Shown here piece after piece: positions 16,232 through 23,824 of a stretch of DNA of 64,000 nucleotides; position 1 is the stretch's first letter; each line of letters starts with the position of its first letter. Source of the DNA: Phocaeicola fibrisolvens (GTDB taxonomy: Bacteria; Bacteroidota; Bacteroidia; Bacteroidales; Bacteroidaceae). The position numbers were made by a program, and so were the translations under genes. Under the pieces are notes generated by a model. That model was not told the origin of the DNA. It made no database searches and saw only the letters and a list, made by a program, of their open reading frames with translations. The DNA is taken from positions 8,798 through 72,797 of the forward strand of contig NZ_JAOQJI010000017.1 in assembly GCF_025567125.1 (NCBI RefSeq), read 5' to 3'.

Positions 16232-17221
16232 TTAAAGTTTGTTCAGGATTCGGTCCATAACCCAGTTCGTGGGAGTGGCACTGATTCCGTCGCAGGTGCA
16301 GACTGCTTTTCCTTGCAGGTGTTCTACTACAGCCTTAATCAGCGGCAACTGTACGTGGGGCGGATTTGGGGGAAGAATTTCTTCGCGTCCACGTTCCGTA
16401 TGCAGGGCAATGGGGTCGTAGGTAAAAACAGAAAAACAAATCATGCCTTTGTCTCCGATAATTTCAATACGGTCTTCTTTGGCTGATTCATGTGCGACGA
16501 AACACCACGAACCGGAACCTGGCAGTCCGGAATCAAACTTGAAACAGGCACTGATGGTATCTTCTGCTTCGTACAGACCGCCGCGATTACTCTTGTAGCC
16601 TTCGGCTTCGAGGATACAACCAAACATGTCTTGCAGCAAATCCAGCTGGTGAGGAGCCAAGTCGTAGAAGTAACCTCCACCGGCGATGTCTGGTTGTACA
16701 CGCCACGGCAGGTTTTTGCTGTTGTAATCCAAAGCACGGGGCGGCTGTGCAAAACGAATCTGTACATTGATGACGTTACCAATCTCTCCCTCATCAACCA
16801 GCTGTCGTACTTTTTGGAAATAGGGCAGGTAGCGGCGGTAGTAAGCTACAAAACAAGGAACTCCTGTCTCCTTGGAGATGCGGTTGATGCGGGCACAGTC
16901 TTCGTAACTGGCGGCCATCGGTTTCTCAATGTAGACCGGTTTTCCGGCTTTCATGGCCATGATAGCAAAGGTGGCGTGTGAGGAGGGAGGGGTAGCAATA
17001 TAGATGGCATTCACATCTTCATCTCCAATCAGTTCCTGTGCGTCGGTGTACCACCGGGGAATCTGGTGGCGTATGGCGTATGATTTGACTTTTTCTTCTT
17101 CACGGCTCATAACCGCTACAACTTTGGAGCCTTCAATCATGTTGAAGGCCGGACCGCTTTTCTTTTCGGTGACTTCACCGCATCCGATGAATCCCCAGTT
17201 TACTTTATCGAGTTTGATCAT
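16232..17221 (-). CDS. Gfo/Idh/MocA family oxidoreductase
   Basis: NAD(P)-dependent dehydrogenase of 329 residues. The Rossmann motif VNWGFIGCGEVTEKKSGPA lies at residues 8-26. The catalytic-site EKP motif is in KPVYIEKPMAAS (about residue 100), and the GGGYFYDLAPHQLDLLQDMFG segment holds the conserved Asp/His of the C-terminal domain. Substrates of this family are sugars, inositols or related polyols. No signal peptide, so cytoplasmic. It sits 12 nt after a periplasmic binding protein gene, an unusual partner; the substrate cannot be predicted. Confidence 0.9.
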   Translation of the reverse strand: MIKLDKVNWGFIGCGEVTEKKSGPAFNMIEGSKVVAVMSREEEKVKSYAIRHQIPRWYTDAQELIGDEDVNAIYIATPPSSHATFAIMAMKAGKPVYIEKPMAASYEDCARINRISKETGVPCFVAYYRRYLPYFQKVRQLVDEGEIGNVINVQIRFAQPPRALDYNSKNLPWRVQPDIAGGGYFYDLAPHQLDLLQDMFGCILEAEGYKSNRGGLYEAEDTISACFKFDSGLPGSGSWCFVAHESAKEDRIEIIGDKGMICFSVFTYDPIALHTERGREEILPPNPPHVQLPLIKAVVEHLQGKAVCTCDGISATPTNWVMDRILNKL

Positions 17222-17233
17222 AGATGAGTGGTT

Positions 17234-18052
17234 TTAGTAAAAATATTTTTTATATAATACCCGATAGTCTTCACTTTTCATGTACTGGTTTAACCAGACA
17301 TTCAGGCTGTCGAGCAGGAGGGGGGCGTGTTTAGCCACTCCCCATGCATAAAACTGAGTGAAGCTGATATCGGTATCGATGTCTAGATTGGGGTATAGTC
17401 CGATGTTGGCTTTGGCGATGTTTTCGTCACATACAGCGTAGTCGATGTCTCCCTCGGAAACCATGGCCATGAGCTGTTCGGGGCCATACTGGTCTATTTC
17501 TTTAATATAAATAGTATCGGCAATTTCATTAATCAGGTTATGCAGTCGAAGAAGAGCTGGGGAACCTTTGACGATGTGCAGCATTTTACCTCCCAACTCC
17601 AGTTGATTTTGTATATACAGACTGTCTTTACCTTCTTCTCGTTTTCGTTGTACCAAAATCTGTTTGCTCAACAATAGAGGCTGGGTAAAGAGTAGGGTAT
17701 CTTTTGAGCGGGTGGTTACAATGGTACCTGTAGCTATCAGGTCGTACTTCCCTTCGCTGATACCTTTCAACCGCTCTTCGAAACTCATTTCTGGAGTAAC
17801 TTCCAAGCGGAGTTTTTTAGCTTTGGCAAAGGCGTTCAGCAGTTCATAATCGAAACCGGAAATGCTGTCTTTGTCTGCGTGGTAGCTGATGGAGTTGTAT
17901 TCCATGACAGCACGAAGAATGCCCGAGCGGATAATCTCCGGATAGTCACGCGGAGTGAACTTCGGATGTGTCTCATGGTGTGAGCAAAGACGCACCAGAA
18001 TCAGCAGGAGAATAATCCCACCTGTCAGGTAGAAAAGTTTGTTTTTCTTCAT
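17234..18052 (-). CDS. Extracellular solute-binding protein family 3 (no ABC partner)
   Basis: A 272-residue periplasmic protein with an N-terminal membrane anchor or signal (LFYLTGGIILLLILVRLC). The SBP_bac_3 fold shows GILRAVMEYNSISYHADKDSISGFDYELLNAFAKAKKLRLEV and a second lobe with IDYAVCDENIAKAN. The family binds amino acids or other small polar ligands, or serves as the sensor part of MltF-like lytic transglycosylases; no transglycosylase domain follows. No permease or ATPase gene is nearby. It starts 5 nt after the porin gene ends, so it is co-transcribed with it. Confidence 0.8.
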   Translation of the reverse strand: MKKNKLFYLTGGIILLLILVRLCSHHETHPKFTPRDYPEIIRSGILRAVMEYNSISYHADKDSISGFDYELLNAFAKAKKLRLEVTPEMSFEERLKGISEGKYDLIATGTIVTTRSKDTLLFTQPLLLSKQILVQRKREEGKDSLYIQNQLELGGKMLHIVKGSPALLRLHNLINEIADTIYIKEIDQYGPEQLMAMVSEGDIDYAVCDENIAKANIGLYPNLDIDTDISFTQFYAWGVAKHAPLLLDSLNVWLNQYMKSEDYRVLYKKYFY

Positions 18053-18057
18053 GGCCG

Positions 18058-20145
18058 TTAGTCAAAGAAGTTCCAAGAAAGACCGACCTTCAGGATGCGC
18101 GGGTTGAGTGGATAGTGGGGAGCAAGAAAGTAGCTTTTCTCGCCCGTACGTTGCAGCAGGTTGTACATCTGTACAAAAATACGCGTACGTTTCAGGTGCA
18201 GGTTGATGTATCCGTTGATGAGTGGATAGCCTCCCAGCTTGTATCGTGTATCCGGATTCTGCAAATAGAACTGCCCGATGGCTGGTGCATAGTCGGGCGC
18301 ATAATATTGGGTGAAATAACGCAGGTCGGCTCCCATTTCGATATTGAGCACTCTTTTGGCTAGACCGAACCGGATATACAAGTCGTGGTAAAGCACGAGT
18401 TCCGGAAGAGGTAATATAGTGGCATTACTCGTTTTCTGGTAGGTGATTTCATTGTCAAGATGGAGAATGCCCAACTTGAAATCCTGCCGTAAAGTGGCGC
18501 TGAACACCTGGATGCTTCCAGAGTATTGGCTTACAGCCATATTGTTTTTATAGCTGGCTACATCATTGTTTGTGTATTTTACGGATGTATTGTCCAGATA
18601 CGTGTAATTGGTAATGTTTTCTACTCCGGCTTTCAGTTGTGTACGCCAGCGGTCGATGCTCAGTTTTCCTTCAATGCGGGTACGCATGATTTTACTCAGG
18701 TCATTATCCCACCAGTAGTGTTTGGAGTGGAAATGGCGGTAATAGAATGTCGGGTTCAAGTTCTTGATATAAGCATTGGCTTCCAAGCGGACTGTATCGT
18801 TGAACAGACGGAAATTCAAATCGCCTTGTCCTTCCACGCTGAACTGTCCGGCGTCTTCTCCAATCATGGCAATTTCTCCTAGCACGTTGTAATGTAAAGT
18901 CTTTCCCTGCGACTTGATGAGCTGTCCTCCAATAGAAAGCACATTTTCTTTGTGGCTGGTCGGAATTCGGCGCCCAGGAGTACCAGTTATCGTATCGGTA
19001 AGTGTGAAGTTTCGATGCTCAAAGCTGGCAAAAACCGTCAGTCCCGCCTTTGCCCATTTGTTGAAACCTTCCCGGAGAGCGATGCCTACGGTATTTTTGA
19101 TAGAAAAGTTCTTGGTCACATCGAGAGAGTCTTTTCCAAGGTAGTTGTGCTCGAAATATTTTTCATTCTGACTGGTGTCATAAGAAATGTATTTTCTTCG
19201 GTTAATGTCTACGTTTACGGTGTGGATGAAACTGGTGACCGGCACAAATACTTCTTTGGTAATCGTATCGTTCTCAGTGGCTTCGTCCCGATAGAATCCC
19301 AAGTTGTATCGGTGTGTCAGGAATGCGTGGTATCCCGTGTTGTGGTTCCAGATATTTGACAAGTTGGTCGGAATGGAGTAGGTTTCATAAGTCCGGTTTC
19401 CTTCGGCCATTTCCAGTGGATTGGTGATGTAACGATCGTCCGTGATACCCCCGTTCTCGGCGACTTTCAGGTTGTCGTTGATGAAACTGAAATGCATGTC
19501 ATATTTGTCTCCGTGATAATAGGCAAAAAGATTGCCGTTGAACAAGGCAGTCGACTGGCTGTCATATTTTCCTCGTCCGTAAGTATAATCGATGTCGAAG
19601 CCAAAGCCCATGCGTTTGTTGACGTTGACAGCAAAATAGGCTTTGAAACGCTCTTCTCCGTAACGTCCGTCACCTTGTTTGAAATAGGTCAGGTTAGTAA
19701 AAGGTGATTTTGTATTGGTATAAATGATGTCACTCGGTTTCCTTACTGTAAAATCATACGGGTCGGTAAAGAAAAACTGGCTGCTTTCTTTCCGCTCGAA
19801 AAACACGTGGGAGATGCGTGGAGAGCCCAAATTTCCAAGGTAGGTGTAATGTCCGGTAGGCCCTCCCGTGTCATTGGAATTTTGAAATCCATGTTGTAGC
19901 GTGTCTACGGGGACTGCGGTCATTTCGCCAAAACGTTCATCGATTTTCCAGGAGTTGAGTCCTACGGGCACTGTATTGGCATCGATGACAGCAGTGGTAT
20001 CAATCGGGTTTCCGTTTCGGTCATACCTGTTTCCGTCCTGGCCTGTGGCAGATGTTCCATATTGTCCGTATTGGGTCAGGGTGTTCTGTGCGGGCAATGA
20101 GCCACACAGAAGTATGAGTATAGCTATAAAAAGTATTTTCTTCAT
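18058..20145 (-). CDS. Putative outer-membrane porin (Bacteroidales large porin family)
   Basis: A 695-residue outer-membrane protein from the ATG at 20145: MKKILFIAILILLCGSLPAQ is the signal peptide. An Asn/Gly/Tyr-rich N-terminal region (TLTQYGQYGTSATGQDGNRYDRNG) is followed by many alternating strands (TYLGNLGSPRISHVFFERKES and on), and the chain ends in an aromatic-rich KVGLSWNFFD. This fits the putative porin family found once per genome in many Bacteroidales. An earlier in-frame ATG (20163) would lie upstream of the -7 box. First gene of a four-gene run. Confidence 0.8.
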   Translation of the reverse strand: MKKILFIAILILLCGSLPAQNTLTQYGQYGTSATGQDGNRYDRNGNPIDTTAVIDANTVPVGLNSWKIDERFGEMTAVPVDTLQHGFQNSNDTGGPTGHYTYLGNLGSPRISHVFFERKESSQFFFTDPYDFTVRKPSDIIYTNTKSPFTNLTYFKQGDGRYGEERFKAYFAVNVNKRMGFGFDIDYTYGRGKYDSQSTALFNGNLFAYYHGDKYDMHFSFINDNLKVAENGGITDDRYITNPLEMAEGNRTYETYSIPTNLSNIWNHNTGYHAFLTHRYNLGFYRDEATENDTITKEVFVPVTSFIHTVNVDINRRKYISYDTSQNEKYFEHNYLGKDSLDVTKNFSIKNTVGIALREGFNKWAKAGLTVFASFEHRNFTLTDTITGTPGRRIPTSHKENVLSIGGQLIKSQGKTLHYNVLGEIAMIGEDAGQFSVEGQGDLNFRLFNDTVRLEANAYIKNLNPTFYYRHFHSKHYWWDNDLSKIMRTRIEGKLSIDRWRTQLKAGVENITNYTYLDNTSVKYTNNDVASYKNNMAVSQYSGSIQVFSATLRQDFKLGILHLDNEITYQKTSNATILPLPELVLYHDLYIRFGLAKRVLNIEMGADLRYFTQYYAPDYAPAIGQFYLQNPDTRYKLGGYPLINGYINLHLKRTRIFVQMYNLLQRTGEKSYFLAPHYPLNPRILKVGLSWNFFD

Positions 20146-20152
20146 AATGGGG

Positions 20153-20160
20153 CAAAGATA
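20153..20160 (-). promoter_or_regulatory. -7 box (TATCTTTG) next to the porin start codon
   Basis: On the minus strand TATCTTTG runs 20160 to 20153, and the porin ATG begins 7 nt later (20145). The -33 element is weak. If used, the transcript would start at or within a base or two of the ATG. Confidence 0.4.
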
Positions 20161-20229
20161 CAATAAAAAAGCGAAAACGGGAGATTGTGTCTTTCAAAAT
20201 GTAGGTGCGCTTTTATAGAAATGAACGGG

Positions 20230-20285
20230 CTGGGAAAAGAGAAGGCCGCAAGGACATTCTTTCATGAAATATCCTCACAGCCTTT
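20230..20285 (-). terminator. Terminator of the oxidoreductase operon
   Basis: Arms at 20242-20259 and 20266-20284 pair with several G-U pairs and one bulge. On the minus strand the stem is followed by CTCTTTTCCC. It lies 31 nt after the last gene of the operon. Confidence 0.55.
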
Positions 20286-20315
20286 CAGGTAGCCAGTATG
20301 AGTTTTTAATGAGGT

Positions 20316-20858
20316 TCAGACTTCCTTGATGATTTCCATTCCGATTTTAATGGCTTCTTCGTTCATTGGAATCAAGTGATGATGACGTTCGGGCAGCGTC
20401 TTGTGCAATGCCTTTACTACACTGTCAATGGATACGATAGGGCGTATCTTCAAAAGACCACCCAGTACGATCATGTTGAAGGTCTTGGCCATTTTCCGTT
20501 CGTTGGCTTCGTCCATGGCATCGATGCGGTACACATGGATGTCTTTGCGGGTCGGGGGATTGATGATGCCGTAGCCGTCATAAATCAGTACACCGCCCGG
20601 TTTTACCTTGTTCTCAAACTTGGCAAGCGAAGGCTGGTTCAGAATGATGGCTGTATCGTATTTGCTGAGAATCGGGGAAGAGATACGTTCGTCGCTGACG
20701 ATGACGGTGACGTTGGCCGTACCTCCGCGCTGTTCGGGACCGTAGGCAGGCATCCAGGTCACTTCCTTGTTTTCCATCAACCCGGAATATGCCAGGATTT
20801 TTCCCATGGAAAGTACCCCTTGTCCTCCAAATCCTGCGATGATAATTTCTTCTTTCAT
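20316..20858 (-). CDS. 2-oxoacid:ferredoxin oxidoreductase, gamma subunit
   Basis: A 180-residue gamma subunit (POR/KOR gamma domain). The start IIAGFGGQGVLSMGKILAYSGL and the later GTANVTVIVSDERISSPI are diagnostic. The gamma subunit contributes to CoA binding and activation. It begins 14 nt after the beta gene. Together with alpha, beta and ferredoxin genes it forms a complete four-subunit enzyme that converts a 2-oxoacid plus CoA to acyl-CoA, CO2 and reduced ferredoxin, reversibly in anaerobes. Confidence 0.92.
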   Translation of the reverse strand: MKEEIIIAGFGGQGVLSMGKILAYSGLMENKEVTWMPAYGPEQRGGTANVTVIVSDERISSPILSKYDTAIILNQPSLAKFENKVKPGGVLIYDGYGIINPPTRKDIHVYRIDAMDEANERKMAKTFNMIVLGGLLKIRPIVSIDSVVKALHKTLPERHHHLIPMNEEAIKIGMEIIKEV

Positions 20859-20872
20859 AGGTATGCGAATGA

Positions 20873-21646
20873 TTATTTAATATCTGTAGTATCTTTCAGG
20901 TCGCCCAGCGGGTAGAACGGGAACATGTTCTCTTCCATCCATTTGTTGGCGGCTTCGGGTGACATCTTCCATCCGGAGTTGCAGGTAGACACAATTTCTA
21001 CCAGGCTGGAGCCTTTTTTCTGCATGGAGCATTCAAAGGCTTTGCGGATGGCTTTCTTTGCCTTGCGGATGGCAGCCACTGACTGTACAGACTGACGAGT
21101 GACGTAGGCCGTTCCTTGCAGGGTCGCAGCAATTTCTGTCATCTTCAGCGGGTAGCCGTGAATTTCCGGTACACGTCCGTAGGGACAGGTGGAAGTTTTC
21201 ATGCCCACCAGTGTGGTCGGAGCCATCTGTCCGCCGGTCATACCGTAGATGGCATTGTTGATGAAAATAATGGCAATGTGTTCGCCACGGTTCAACGCAT
21301 GGATGGTTTCTGCCGTACCAATGCAGGCCAAGTCACCGTCGCCTTGGTAAGTGAATACCAGACGGTCGGGCCAGAGGCGTTTGATAGCAGTGGCCAAGGC
21401 AGGTGCACGTCCGTGTGCAGCTTCCTGGCAGTCGATGTCCAGGTAGTTATACATGAATACGGCACATCCCACCGGACTTACTCCGACGGCTTTCTCGGCC
21501 ATACCCATTTCGTCGATGACTTCGGCAATCAGTTTGTGGACTACTCCGTGGCTGCATCCCGGACAGTAGTGCATCGGGTTATCGTTCAGCAATCGAGGCT
21601 TCTGATAAACCAGATTTTCAGGTTTGATTATATCTTCTTTTGTCAT
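20873..21646 (-). CDS. 2-oxoacid:ferredoxin oxidoreductase, beta subunit
   Basis: A 257-residue thiamine-diphosphate-binding subunit. Marks: HYCPGCSHGVVHKLIAEVI at the N-terminus and the TPP/Mg region YQGDGDLACIGTAETIHALNRGE with IIFINNAIYGMTGGQMAPTT. These resemble 2-oxoglutarate or branched-chain 2-oxoacid enzymes (KorB/VorA type) more than pyruvate enzymes. It is 21 nt downstream of the small membrane protein gene and 14 nt before the gamma subunit gene. Confidence 0.92.
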   Translation of the reverse strand: MTKEDIIKPENLVYQKPRLLNDNPMHYCPGCSHGVVHKLIAEVIDEMGMAEKAVGVSPVGCAVFMYNYLDIDCQEAAHGRAPALATAIKRLWPDRLVFTYQGDGDLACIGTAETIHALNRGEHIAIIFINNAIYGMTGGQMAPTTLVGMKTSTCPYGRVPEIHGYPLKMTEIAATLQGTAYVTRQSVQSVAAIRKAKKAIRKAFECSMQKKGSSLVEIVSTCNSGWKMSPEAANKWMEENMFPFYPLGDLKDTTDIK

Positions 21647-21667
21647 AATTGGTTCTCCTGTAGTTTA

Positions 21668-21838
21668 TCATAGAAAGAAACGGAACACGAACTCCATCAT
21701 CTTCAGGAAAAGAGAGGCACCGCACACGTAGAAGAATACGGTCTTGTCGTCACCCAAAGTGAAATAGAGAATTACGGAAATCAGTGCACCGATCATAAAC
21801 AACACGTTTAAAACGGCTCTTATTCTGTCGGTATCCAT
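21668..21838 (-). CDS. 56-aa two-helix membrane protein inside the oxidoreductase operon
   Basis: A short frame fills the 195-nt gap between the alpha and beta subunit genes. The product begins MDTDRIRAVLNVLFMIGALI, has a second hydrophobic stretch (VFFYVCGASLFLKMMEFVF) and ends RFFL. It thus predicts two membrane helices joined by a short acidic turn (TLGDDKT). The start is 3 nt before the alpha subunit stop region and the stop 21 nt before the beta gene, so it is spaced like a real operon member. No known family is recognised. It might anchor the soluble enzyme at the membrane, but that is speculation. Confidence 0.75.
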   Translation of the reverse strand: MDTDRIRAVLNVLFMIGALISVILYFTLGDDKTVFFYVCGASLFLKMMEFVFRFFL

Positions 21839-21841
21839 AAC

Positions 21842-22921
21842 TTATTTGATCAGTTTTTCTTTAATGGCTTCGATTACTTCATCCGGATCGGGAACGATAC
21901 CGCCCAAGCGTCCGAAGTGCTCTACCGGTACTTTGCATTCTACGGCCAGACGGACGTCTTCAATCATCTGTCCGCTGTTCAGTTCCACGGTCAGGATACC
22001 TTTCACTTGTTTGGCTCTTTCTTTCAAAGCCTTGCTGGGGAACGGCCACAAAGTAATCGGGCGGAACAGACCGACCTTGATTCCCTCTTCACGCGCATGT
22101 TCCATGGCTTTCTGTGCAATACGGGCGCATGAACCGAAGGCTACAATCAGGTATTCCGCATCTTCGGCGTCCAGCTCTTCATAGCGGGTTTCCTTTTCTG
22201 CGATTTCCGCATATTTGGCTTGTAGGTGCAGGTTGCGCTGTTCCATTACCGCCGGGTCAAGTTCCAGCGAAGTGATGATGTTTGGTTTGCGACCTTTGCA
22301 GCCAGTGGTAGCCCACGGGCATTGTGCCAGGATTTCCTCTTCTGTCCGTCTGGGGCGGAATGCCGGCAGGGTCACTTTCTCCATCATTTGTCCGATGACG
22401 CCGTCGGCCAGAATCATGGCCGGGTTGCGGTATTTGAATGCGAGGTCGAAAGCCAGGCCTACGAAGTCGGCCATTTCTTGTACGGAAGCCGGGGCCAGTG
22501 CGATGAGGTGATAGTCACCGTGTCCGCCTCCTTTAGTTGTCTGGAAATAATCGGCCTGACTCGGCTGGATGGTACCCAGTCCTGGACCGCCACGCATGAC
22601 GTTCACTACCAGACAGGGCAGTTCGGCTCCTGCAATGTAGGAGATACCCTCCTGTTTCAGGCTGACACCAGGGCTGGAGGAGGATGTCATGACCATTTTT
22701 CCGCTACCGGCGCCTCCATACACCATATTAATTGCTGCTACCTCACTTTCCGCCTGAAGTACTACCATTCCGGTAGTTTCCCAAGGTTTCTGTTCAGCAA
22801 GCGTTTCCAATACTTCAGATTGGGGAGTGATAGGGTAACCGAAGTAACCGTCCACGCCGATACGGATGGCGGCATGGGCTATGGCTTCGTTACCTTTCAT
22901 TAGAACAACTTCTTCTGCCAT
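21842..22921 (-). CDS. vorB: 2-oxoacid:ferredoxin oxidoreductase, alpha subunit (VorB-like)
   Basis: A 359-residue alpha subunit from the ATG at 22921 (MAEEVVLMKGNEAIAHAAIR). Motifs: GYFGYPITPQSEVLETLAE, the pyrimidine-binding half of the TPP site; SSSPGVSLKQEGISYIAGAELP; and MRGGPGLGTIQPSQADYFQT. The C-terminal transketolase-like domain follows (YLIVAFGSCARIAQKAMEHA). The architecture matches 3-methyl-2-oxobutanoate or 2-oxoglutarate ferredoxin oxidoreductases; substrate choice between the two cannot be made from sequence alone. The longer in-frame start at 22948 overlaps the ferredoxin gene's 3' flank and is less likely. Confidence 0.9.
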   Translation of the reverse strand: MAEEVVLMKGNEAIAHAAIRIGVDGYFGYPITPQSEVLETLAEQKPWETTGMVVLQAESEVAAINMVYGGAGSGKMVMTSSSSPGVSLKQEGISYIAGAELPCLVVNVMRGGPGLGTIQPSQADYFQTTKGGGHGDYHLIALAPASVQEMADFVGLAFDLAFKYRNPAMILADGVIGQMMEKVTLPAFRPRRTEEEILAQCPWATTGCKGRKPNIITSLELDPAVMEQRNLHLQAKYAEIAEKETRYEELDAEDAEYLIVAFGSCARIAQKAMEHAREEGIKVGLFRPITLWPFPSKALKERAKQVKGILTVELNSGQMIEDVRLAVECKVPVEHFGRLGGIVPDPDEVIEAIKEKLIK

Positions 22922-22951
22922 AATTTTTAGATTTTGCTTGTTGGGCATTTA

Positions 22952-23182
22952 TTATTCTTCACATTTTGCTCTATATACGGTGAGACATCCGTCCGGGCAC
23001 ACAATGGCGCACGAAGAGCATCCGTTGCAGGTGTCTTCCACTACCTGCTGTACAAAATTATATCCTTTTTGATTTACTTTTGGGGTGAGTGACAGTACGT
23101 GCAACGGACATGCTACCACGCACAGGTTGCATCCCTTGCATCGTTCTGTATTTACTACAACCACACCTTTCATTTTAGCCAT
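22952..23182 (-). CDS. Two-cluster [4Fe-4S] ferredoxin (delta subunit)
   Basis: A 76-residue ferredoxin with two complete cluster motifs: CKGCNLCVVACP near the N-terminus and CNGCSSCAIVCP near the C-terminus. In four-subunit 2-oxoacid oxidoreductases this is the delta subunit that takes electrons from the TPP centre. It lies 30 nt upstream of the alpha gene and 11 nt downstream of the TPR gene, clearly one operon. Confidence 0.93.
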   Translation of the reverse strand: MAKMKGVVVVNTERCKGCNLCVVACPLHVLSLTPKVNQKGYNFVQQVVEDTCNGCSSCAIVCPDGCLTVYRAKCEE

Positions 23183-23193
23183 AGTTCTATATC

Positions 23194-23472
23194 TTATTGA
23201 TTAAACATATCTTTGTTATAAAAGTTGAGTATATCCATCATCATTGCTCTGGCTTCGGATGCCGGACTCTCCGGGTCCAAAGAGATTGCTTCCTGATAAT
23301 TATTCAGCGCACCTTGCCAGTCGCCTTTTTTCCGATAAGCGTTCCCCAAAAGATAATAAGCTTCCGGCATGGGTGAGGAAGCGGTGAGGAGTAAATCATT
23401 CAGGCAGGATATAGCGGTGTCTACATTTCCTTCATTTATCAGTTGTCTGATGTGATTCAGTCGTTCATTCAT
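23194..23472 (-). CDS. Small TPR-repeat protein
   Basis: A 92-residue protein with TPR-type helices: AYYLLGNAYRKKGDWQGALNNYQEAISLDPES is one clear repeat, preceded by a partial one (LRQLINEGNVDTAISCLNDLLLT). No signal peptide. It is the first gene of the ferredoxin oxidoreductase operon. TPR folds mediate protein contacts, so a role in assembling the complex is possible but unproven. Confidence 0.8.
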   Translation of the reverse strand: MNERLNHIRQLINEGNVDTAISCLNDLLLTASSPMPEAYYLLGNAYRKKGDWQGALNNYQEAISLDPESPASEARAMMMDILNFYNKDMFNQ

Positions 23473-23824
23473 GAGCTTTTATATCATATTGTAACCTTAC
23501 AAAGATAGTCTTTAATTTGGTATAAGAGTCATTTTTACGGAATAAATAGCATTTTTGTACAAAAAATTTTTTGAGTGGATGTGTGTAATGTGTTGATTAA
23601 TATAATGTTATGTTATACTTCAATTCGTTCTATATGAAAAAGATGCATAATTAACTAATTTTGGTTTTGGGAGAACTAAAGTATAAGTCCTTTTATGGGT
23701 GTGATTTCTTGACAGATTTTTCCAAAGGCCTGAAAAATATTTGAAAGTGTCGTTATTTCTTTTAACTTTGTGGCAATTTATTCATAAAAGGAACAACTAA
23801 TAATTAACTTTATCAGATAAGACC
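23473..23824. promoter_or_regulatory. Divergent promoter region between oxidoreductase and Nfn-type genes
   Basis: Minus strand: -7 box TATCTTTG (23507-23500), weak -33, for the TPR-ferredoxin-oxidoreductase operon. Plus strand: TTTG (23740-23743) and TAACTTTG (23763-23770) with 19 nt between them, for the Nfn-type gene. A perfect 14-bp palindrome, TTTTTGTACAAAAA, lies at 23552-23565 between the two. The rest is AT-rich without other visible structure. Confidence 0.65.
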
